Assembly (NCBI RefSeq): GCF_030908215.1
Contig: NZ_JAVFJK010000005.1
Location: 124,001-188,000 of the forward strand
Length of the DNA stretch: 64,000 nt
Reading direction: 5' to 3'
DNA from: Sinomonas sp. ASV486
Lineage (GTDB): Bacteria; Actinomycetota; Actinomycetes; Actinomycetales; Micrococcaceae
Made by a program: the position numbers and the translations under genes. This document shows, one piece after another, positions 58,698 through 64,000 of the stretch. The notes under the pieces were generated by a model that saw nothing but the letters and a program-made list of their open reading frames with translations, was not told where the DNA came from and ran no database searches. Numbering within the stretch: position 1 is the first letter of the stretch; the number at the start of each line of letters is the position of its first letter.

Positions 58698-61421
58698 TCA
58701 GACTCCTTCGCCGAGGGCCGCAGCGCGGACCGGGATCGTCGCGCCGAGGGATACCCGCGCGCCCTCCCTCTCTGCCTGCGTCGCGGGGCGGATCTGGTCG
58801 CGTTCGGGGACGTGGACGATCGAGTCGTCCTGTTCCTGCGGGGCGTTGACGAAGGAGCGGAACCGGCGCAGGCGCTCGGGGTCCGCCAGGGTCGCGGCCC
58901 ACTCGTCCTCGTAGTGCTCCACATGCGTGGCCATCGCGGCCTCGAGTTCGGCGGCGATCCCGAGGGAGTCCTCGACGACGACCTGGCGCACATGCTCGAG
59001 TCCGCCATCGAGCTCTTCCTGCCAGCGTGCGGTGCGCTGGAGGCGGTCCGCGGTGCGGATGTAGTACATGAAGTAGCGGTCGATGTAGGCGATGAGCGTC
59101 TCGTCGTCCAGGTCCTTCGCGAGGAGCTGGGCGTGGGCCGGGGTCGCGCCGCCGTTTCCGCCCACGTACAGGTTCCAGCCGTCGGCAGTGGCGATGACGC
59201 CGACGTCCTTGCCCCGGGCCTCCGCGCACTCGCGGGCGCAGCCAGAGACGCCGAGCTTGAGCTTGTGGGGGCTGCGGAGGCCGCGGTAGCGCAGCTCGAG
59301 CTGGATCGCCATCCCCACGGAGTCCTGCTGGCCGTAGCGGCACCAGGTCGAGCCGACACAGCTCTTCACGGTGCGCAGGCTCTTGCCGTAGGCCTGCCCG
59401 GACTCCATGCCCGCGGCGATGAGCTCGGCCCAGATGTCGGGGAGCTGCTCGAGGCGCGCCCCGAACATGTCGATGCGCTGGCCACCCGTGATCTTCGTGT
59501 ACAGGCCGTACTTCTGGGCAACGGCTGCGATCACGCCGAGCTTCTCCGGCGTGATCTCGCCGCCCGGAATGCGCGGGACCACGGAGTACGTGCCGTCCTT
59601 CTGCATGTTCGCGAGCGCGCGGTCGTTGGTGTCCTGGAGGGTGCCGCGGCCGGCGTCGAGCACGTAGGCCGAGGTCTGGGAGGCGAGGATCGAGGCGATG
59701 GTGGGCTTGCAGATGTCGCACCCGGCGCCAGTCCCGTAGCGGGACATGATGTCCTCGAACGAGGTCAGCTGCAGGACGCGGATCGCGTCGAACAGTTCCT
59801 GGCGCGAGAGGGCGATGTGCTCGCAGAGCGACTTGCTGACGGTCACGCCGGACTTGGTCAGCTCGGCCTCGAGGAGCTTCTTGATCATGGGCACACACGA
59901 GCCGCACTGGGTCCCGGCGCGGGTGCAGGCCTTGAGGCCCGCGACGTCCTGGACTGGATCCTTGCCTTCGCAGGTCCCGCAGGCGTTCACCGCGTCGCGC
60001 AGCGTCCCCGCGGCGACGTTGTTGCACGAGCAGAGGATGGCGTCGTCGGGGAGCTCGGTCTCGGGAGCCTCTCCGCCCCCAGCAGCGGAGAGGAAGGCGC
60101 CGGGCTCGGCCGGGAGCTCGCGGCCGAGGAGCGGGCGCAACGCCATGTAGGGGGAGGCGTCGCCGACGAAGATGCCGCCCAGGAGCGTGCGCGCGTCGTC
60201 GGTCGTGACGATCTTCTGGTACACGCCGCGGGCGGGATCCGCGTAGACGATCTCGAGGGCGCCCGGCTCCGCTGCGAACGCGTCACCGAAGCTCGCGACG
60301 TCCACGCCCGAGAGCTTGAGCTTCGTCGCCGTGTCGAAGCCAGGGAACGTCGCATCGCCGCCGTGGAGGCGGTCTGCCACGATCTCGGCCATCGTGTTCG
60401 CTGGGGCCACGAGGCCTAGGCACATGCCGCCGAAGCTCGCGACCTCGCCGATGGCCCACACATTCGGCGCCCCGGTGGCGCACGCCTCGTCGATCACGAC
60501 GCCGCCGCGCGGGCCGAGCTCGAGGCCGGCGCTGCCGGTGCTGTTCGCGCGGCCCGCCTCGACGGACGCATCGACCGCTGCGCGGATGAGCTCGTCGCGG
60601 GGGCGGACGCCGATCGCGACGACGACGAGGTCAGCGTCAATGACGCGTTCGTCGGCCATGACGACGCCGGTGACCCGGCCGGCGTCGTCCGTCTGGACCT
60701 CGGAGGGGAACACGCCGCCGTGGATCGTGAAGCCCTTGGCCCCGATGAGGCGGGTGAGCGCCTGGCCTGCGCCCTCGTCGAGCTGCCTGTTCATGGGCCA
60801 CGGCGAGCCGTCGATGATGATGGACTCGGCGCCCAGGGACTGCGCGCCCGCCGCGGCCTCGATGCCGAGGAGGCCTCCGCCGATCACGGCGACGACGGGC
60901 GTGCGGCCCAGATCCTCGGCCAGGCGGCCGATCTCGGCGCGGAGGAACCAGACGTCCTCGAGCGTGCGGTACACGTATGACTTGTCGGCGCCGGGGATCG
61001 GGAGCCGGGCCGCATTCGAGCCGGTCGCGAGCACGAGCTCGTCGTACGCGTGCCGGTCGGTCTGGCCGCGGCCGTCCTCCGTGTAGACGATGCGGGCGTC
61101 GGTGTCGATGCGCACGGCGCGGGCCCCGGTGCGGAGCGTCACGCCCGCCAGATCCCACATGGTGGGGTCGCCGAGCGTGAGGTCGACGTCGGCCGGGTCG
61201 CCGGTGAGGGCCTTGGAGAGCGCCACGCGGTCATAGGGGAGGTGCGCCTCGTCGGCGATCGCGGTGACCTCGAAGCCGTCGAGGCCGCGGGCGACCATCG
61301 CGTCGACGAAGCGGTGCGCGGCGGGACCGCCGCCGATCACGACGACGCGTCGCGGAGCTGGGCGTGCACCAGCCTCCGGGGCCGGGGATGGTGCGTTCTC
61401 GGGCTGAAGGGGAATGCTCAC
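58698..61421 (-). CDS. nirB: Assimilatory nitrite reductase [NAD(P)H], large subunit
   Basis: 907 residues from the GTG at 61421 behind GGAAGG; the frame extends to 61544, which would cover the regulatory region. Domain order: FAD/NAD-binding (RRVVVIGGGPAAHRFVDAMV near 25), central pyridine-nucleotide domain, two BFD-like [2Fe-2S] domains (CSCNNVAAGTLRDAVNACGT near 463; CDICKPTIASIL near 575), then the nitrite/sulfite reductase half. The siroheme/[4Fe-4S] cysteines are in SCVGSTWCRYG (near 687) and LGVSGCARECAEARGKDVG (near 727). It reduces nitrite to ammonium with NirD, which is encoded divergently. SUMT and the NnaR-like gene follow in the operon. Confidence 0.96.
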   Translation of the reverse strand: MSIPLQPENAPSPAPEAGARPAPRRVVVIGGGPAAHRFVDAMVARGLDGFEVTAIADEAHLPYDRVALSKALTGDPADVDLTLGDPTMWDLAGVTLRTGARAVRIDTDARIVYTEDGRGQTDRHAYDELVLATGSNAARLPIPGADKSYVYRTLEDVWFLRAEIGRLAEDLGRTPVVAVIGGGLLGIEAAAGAQSLGAESIIIDGSPWPMNRQLDEGAGQALTRLIGAKGFTIHGGVFPSEVQTDDAGRVTGVVMADERVIDADLVVVAIGVRPRDELIRAAVDASVEAGRANSTGSAGLELGPRGGVVIDEACATGAPNVWAIGEVASFGGMCLGLVAPANTMAEIVADRLHGGDATFPGFDTATKLKLSGVDVASFGDAFAAEPGALEIVYADPARGVYQKIVTTDDARTLLGGIFVGDASPYMALRPLLGRELPAEPGAFLSAAGGGEAPETELPDDAILCSCNNVAAGTLRDAVNACGTCEGKDPVQDVAGLKACTRAGTQCGSCVPMIKKLLEAELTKSGVTVSKSLCEHIALSRQELFDAIRVLQLTSFEDIMSRYGTGAGCDICKPTIASILASQTSAYVLDAGRGTLQDTNDRALANMQKDGTYSVVPRIPGGEITPEKLGVIAAVAQKYGLYTKITGGQRIDMFGARLEQLPDIWAELIAAGMESGQAYGKSLRTVKSCVGSTWCRYGQQDSVGMAIQLELRYRGLRSPHKLKLGVSGCARECAEARGKDVGVIATADGWNLYVGGNGGATPAHAQLLAKDLDDETLIAYIDRYFMYYIRTADRLQRTARWQEELDGGLEHVRQVVVEDSLGIAAELEAAMATHVEHYEDEWAATLADPERLRRFRSFVNAPQEQDDSIVHVPERDQIRPATQAEREGARVSLGATIPVRAAALGEGV

Positions 61422-61517
61422 GTGCGGGGCCTTCCGTCGAAGTGGGCGCCGACAAGGCGCCGGCGAAACGATTTCCTCCAGCGTAGGAACCCGCAGTTTC
61501 GGACCAGTTGCCCGTGT

Positions 61518-61555
61518 GTAACGGCCGATTAACTTCGCTGTCACGAGGATGTTTC
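61518..61555. promoter_or_regulatory. GlnR-like site between nirB and nirD
   Basis: Four half-sites repeat with an 11-base period: GTAAC, six bases, TTAAC, six bases, GTCAC, six bases, GTTTC. This is the spacing of the actinobacterial GlnR box (gTnAC-n6-GaAAC repeated); the a-type halves match well and the b-type halves partly. A second looser array (TTTAC, GTGAC, TCAAC) follows at 61574-61600. It lies 97 bases from the nirB start and 80 from nirD. Confidence 0.6.
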
Positions 61556-61634
61556 GGTCGGTGTGAGGGCGGTTTTACGTGGCTGTGACACAGACTCAAC
61601 CCCGCCGAAATCGCCCACTCCGTAGCGTTGAGGC

Positions 61635-62024
61635 ATGACGATCACCGCAGACTCACCAGCCCCCGCCGCCCCGACGGACGACGCCGCCCTCGCCCTTCCG
61701 GCGGGCGCGTGGCACAGCGTCTGCAACCTCACTGACCTTGAGCCCAACTGGGGCGAGGCGGCGCTCATCGGTGGACGGCAGATCGCCGTCTTCCGTCTCG
61801 CGACGGACGAGGTCTTCGCCGTCGAGCAGCGCGATCCCGCGACCGAGGCCCATGTCATGGCGCGCGGCATCGTGGGCTCGCGCGGCGAGCGCCGCACGAT
61901 CGCCTCCCCACTGCACAAGCAGGTCTACGACCTGGCGACGGGGGAGCGGCTCGACGCGCCCGGCACGTCCATCGCTGCCTTCCCGACGCGCGTAGTCAAC
62001 GGCATCGTGCAGATCGCGGCCTGA
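61635..62024 (+). CDS. nirD: Nitrite reductase small subunit
   Basis: 129 residues. Rieske-like beta fold without the metal-binding Cys-His pairs, as expected for the NirD group: WHSVCNLTDLEPNWGEAAL, IAVFRLATDEVFAVEQRDP, then the ASPLHKQVYDLATG block. It is the partner of NirB in assimilatory nitrite reduction. It is divergent from nirB rather than in the more usual nirBD order; the shared upstream region carries a GlnR-like site. A -10-like TAGCGT (61623-61628) lies just before the ATG, so a leaderless transcript is possible. Confidence 0.93.
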   Translation: MTITADSPAPAAPTDDAALALPAGAWHSVCNLTDLEPNWGEAALIGGRQIAVFRLATDEVFAVEQRDPATEAHVMARGIVGSRGERRTIASPLHKQVYDLATGERLDAPGTSIAAFPTRVVNGIVQIAA

Positions 62025-62047
62025 GTACTCCCAGTGCAAGCTGTTCC

Positions 62048-62092
62048 TGTCAGTTTGCATTGACACGGCCTACCTGTCAGTTTAGATTGACA
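62048..62092 (+). promoter_or_regulatory. Promoter overlapped by two tandem TGTCA-n8-TGACA operators
   Basis: Two copies of TGTCA-GTTT-n2-AT-TGACA lie at 62048-62065 and 62075-62092, 27 bases apart. TTGACA (62060-62065) and TAGATT (62083-62088) are 17 bases apart, an excellent sigma-A promoter for this genome. Copy 1 covers the -35 and copy 2 the -10. The predicted transcription start is at or next to the ATG at 62096, so the mRNA is probably leaderless. The pattern suggests repression, most simply by the HTH protein itself. Confidence 0.75.
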
Positions 62093-62095
62093 GGT

Positions 62096-62305
62096 ATGGA
62101 GGAACAGCAGATCTCACACTCCCTGCAATCCGAGGACCCCGCGGTGGGCCTGCGCGCCGTCGGCGCGCTCCATCGACTCGCCGAGTCCACGGAGACGCGC
62201 TACGTGGCCCTCGCCCGCGAGCGCGGCTGGACCTGGGAGCAGATCGGGGACGCCCTCGGGGTGTCCCGCCAGTCCGTCCATACCAAGCACGGCAAGGCCC
62301 GCTGA
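62096..62305 (+). CDS. Small helix-turn-helix protein
   Basis: 69 residues from the ATG at 62096; the upstream extension runs through the operators. A helical N-terminal part (GLRAVGALHRLAESTETRYV) is followed by a classic HTH (ARERGWTWEQIGDALGVSRQ) and SVHTKHGKAR. This family is common in actinobacteria next to Clp N-domain genes. It probably binds the two palindromes over its own promoter. It and the following gene are separated by 32 bases and are likely co-transcribed. Confidence 0.88.
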   Translation: MEEQQISHSLQSEDPAVGLRAVGALHRLAESTETRYVALARERGWTWEQIGDALGVSRQSVHTKHGKAR

Positions 62306-62337
62306 GGCGCGCCCTGCCCATCTGAAGGGCGGACGAT

Positions 62338-62793
62338 ATGTTCGAACGATTCGCAGCCGCGGCACGCACCACCGTGACCGAGGGGGTGCACGAGGCCGAG
62401 CGCCGGGGGGACCGGCGCATCGGCACGCAGCACCTCCTGCTCGGCCTCCTCCACGATCCCGACAGTGCCGCGATCCTCGGCACCGGACTCGAGGATGCAC
62501 GCGCCGCCGAGGCGGCCCTCGACCGTGAGGCTCTCGCCGCCGTCGGCATCGATCCGGGGCCGGGACCGCTCGCCCAGGTCCCGGGGAGGGTGGGGCGCCT
62601 GCCCTTCGCGTCGGGGGCGAAGGGCGTCCTTTCCCGCTCTGTCGGGTACGCGGCTTCCGAGAAGTCCCGCACGATCACAGGGCGGCACCTGATCCTCGCG
62701 CTCCTGGACGCACCGGAGCCCGACCCCGCGGCCTCGCTCCTCGCGCGCTTGGGCGTTGACCCGCGCACGGTCCGCGCGCGGCTCGCTGCATGA
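62338..62793 (+). CDS. Stand-alone Clp N-terminal (Clp R) domain protein
   Basis: 151 residues. Two Clp_N repeats are visible: RRIGTQHLLLGLLHDPDSAA and, near the end, ITGRHLILALLDAPEPDPAA. No AAA+ ATPase domain follows. In ClpC/ClpA this domain binds adaptors and some substrates, so a free copy could act as an adaptor or as a sink for adaptor-like ligands. The partner upstream is the HTH gene. The function is inferred. Confidence 0.88.
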   Translation: MFERFAAAARTTVTEGVHEAERRGDRRIGTQHLLLGLLHDPDSAAILGTGLEDARAAEAALDREALAAVGIDPGPGPLAQVPGRVGRLPFASGAKGVLSRSVGYAASEKSRTITGRHLILALLDAPEPDPAASLLARLGVDPRTVRARLAA

Positions 62794-62869
62794 ACGCGTG
62801 GGTCGTTCATTTGCGGATGACCGCCCTTGGGCGAGATGACCCTCCCTGGGCGGCATAACCGTTGTTGCC

Positions 62870-62940
62870 GCGGGCCGGAGTGTCTTGCCCGCGAGCGACG
62901 GCGTGGGCGGGCCGGAGTGTTTGCCCGCGAGCGACGGCGT
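62870..62940. repeat. Tandem direct repeat, two copies of about 35 bases
   Basis: Copy 1 (62870-62904) and copy 2 (62907-62940) are identical except for one deleted base (GTCTTG versus GTTTG). They lie between the convergent Clp_N and phosphohexomutase genes. They may be a recent slip duplication; no protein coding is suggested. Confidence 0.8.
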
Positions 62941-62962
62941 CCGCGAGCATAGCGCCGCCCGG

Positions 62963-64000
62963 TCAGAGCCCGAGGGCCTCGCGCACGTCGTCGATCGCCG
63001 CGTCCAGCGCGTGCCGCGCTGCCTGGCGTGCCTCGCCGAGCTCCGCCGAGTTGTCCACGGGACGGATCACCTCGAGATAGCACTTGAGCTTCGGCTCGGT
63101 GCCGCTCGGGCGGATGATGACTCTCGTCGCGTCCCGCGTCACCCATTGGAGCCCCTCGGTGGGAGGAAGCTCCTCGGAACCGGTCGAGAGGTCCAGGGCC
63201 GTCTCGACGGGGGAGTCGGCGAAGGACGCCGGCGGGTCGTGCCGCAGGCGCGTCATCATCGCGTCCAGCAGGCCGAGGTCGGCCACGCGTACGCTCAGCT
63301 GGTCAGTCAGATGCACGCCGTGCAGCACGTGCAGCGCATCGAGCCGGTCGAAGACGGTCTGGCCGTGGGCCTTCGCGTCCGCGGCCAGCTCGGCAACGAG
63401 CAGGGCCGCGGAGATGCCGTCCTTGTCCCTCACGAGACCGGGTGCGACGCAGTAGCCGAGGGCCTCCTCGTATCCGTACACGAGGCCCGGCACGCGGGAA
63501 ATCCACTTGAAGCCGGTGAGGGTCTCGCGGTGGCCCAGACCGGCCGACGCCGCGATCCTGGCCAACAGTCGGGAGGAGACGATCGAGTTCGCGAAGACAG
63601 GCGCGGCTTCTGAGGCCGCGAGATCCCCGTCCGCCGCTGCCAGAGGATCGGCGGCGGGTGAGCCGTCGGCGGGCGGCAGGGGGACGTCGTCGTCCGTCAG
63701 GCCCTGGGCCCGCCCGAGGCGGCGCGCCACGTGCGAGCCCAGGAGTGCGCCTACCTCGTCGCCGCGCAGCATGCGCCACTCGCCGGTCGCCGGGTCCGGG
63801 GCGGCCACGGCGCAGCGGTCGGCGTCGGGATCATTGGCGATCACGAGGTCCGCGCCGGCGGACTTCGCGGCGTCGATGGCCAGGTCCAGAGCACCGGCCT
63901 CTTCGGGGTTCGGGAAGGCGACCGTCGGGAACGCGGGGTCGGGCTGCGCCTGCTCGGGGACGAGCGAGACGTCGGTGAATCCGGCCGCCGTCAGCACGCT
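62963..64000 (-). CDS. Phosphohexomutase (PMM/PGM family), 5' end outside window
   Basis: About 346 residues are present, open to the window edge, so the phosphoserine region and start are missing. The metal-binding loop is LVIANDPDADRCAV. The sugar-binding motif GYEEALGYCVAPGLVRDKDG and the C-terminal phosphate-binding loop VIIRPSGTEPKLKCYLEV are intact. An Ala/Pro-rich insertion follows the RRLGRAQGL region. It could be a phosphoglucomutase, phosphomannomutase or phosphopentomutase-like enzyme, feeding either sugar-nucleotide or nucleoside metabolism. Confidence 0.93.
   Translation of the reverse strand, partial: SVLTAAGFTDVSLVPEQAQPDPAFPTVAFPNPEEAGALDLAIDAAKSAGADLVIANDPDADRCAVAAPDPATGEWRMLRGDEVGALLGSHVARRLGRAQGLTDDDVPLPPADGSPAADPLAAADGDLAASEAAPVFANSIVSSRLLARIAASAGLGHRETLTGFKWISRVPGLVYGYEEALGYCVAPGLVRDKDGISAALLVAELAADAKAHGQTVFDRLDALHVLHGVHLTDQLSVRVADLGLLDAMMTRLRHDPPASFADSPVETALDLSTGSEELPPTEGLQWVTRDATRVIIRPSGTEPKLKCYLEVIRPVDNSAELGEARQAARHALDAAIDDVREALGL

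Noticed and set aside
57566-59359. Upstream part of the frame that contains the HemD-like gene (open to 59359)
   Set aside because: It overlaps the SUMT and nirB genes in another frame and is low-complexity; the HemD-like protein has a good ATG at 57565.
58812-60419. A 535-codon plus-strand frame opposite nirB
   Set aside because: Shadow frame; nirB is unambiguous on the other strand.

Overview
The window is high-GC DNA, roughly 70 percent G+C by eye, with dense gene packing, many GTG starts and ATGA/GTGA overlaps. The order glmU-prs-rplY-pth with mfd further on, SufS with SufU, NirB/NirD with a HemD-type regulator, a 13E12-type DUF222/HNH protein with an actinobacterial SOS box, and SCO4848-like and DUF2505 proteins all point to an actinobacterium. 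Micrococcales, probably Micrococcaceae (Arthrobacter/Sinomonas type), fits best. The species cannot be read from the sequence. No rRNA, CRISPR array, insertion sequence or prophage was seen.

Layout. 1-9.9 kb: the end of an ABC-F ATPase, a DUF222-HNH gene behind a LexA-like box, a poor stretch with eroded coding sequence (about 3.0-3.9 kb), small hypothetical genes, a DedA protein, tRNA-Gln(TTG), then glmU, prs, rplY and pth with clear hairpin terminators. 10.0-23.2 kb: four large LuxR-type ATPase regulators (LAL/MalT-like, about 900 residues each) in two tandem pairs that bracket sufS-sufU. Their ATPase motifs are degenerate in a complementary way.

23.4-47 kb is a cell-surface polysaccharide locus made of two converging, translationally coupled operons. 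The plus-strand operon holds an initiating sugar-phosphate transferase, sugar-nucleotide enzymes (MocA-type dehydrogenase, SDR epimerase, two DegT aminotransferases, a NeuD/PglD-type acyltransferase), a flippase, two glycosyltransferases, two Wzz-like proteins and a Wzy/ligase-like protein. It ends in a decayed gene. The minus-strand operon holds a WbpD-like acetyltransferase, a three-domain glycosyltransferase fusion, a VanZ-like protein, a 1578-residue secreted multidomain protein and a lipoprotein glycoside hydrolase. Together the operons encode WbpB-, WbpE- and WbpD-like steps, so a 2,3-diacetamido-uronic acid is a plausible constituent. The 6-dehydrogenase for that pathway is not in the window.

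47.3-64 kb: a GT39-type membrane glycosyltransferase, NhaA, an SCO4848-like/DUF2505 pair, mfd, a small membrane protein, deoC, and a nitrite-assimilation cluster (nirB, a SUMT, a HemD-like winged-helix regulator on the minus strand and divergent nirD) with a GlnR-like site between nirB and nirD. Next comes a small HTH gene with a twin-operator and apparently leaderless promoter, followed by a Clp_N protein. The window ends inside a phosphohexomutase gene.
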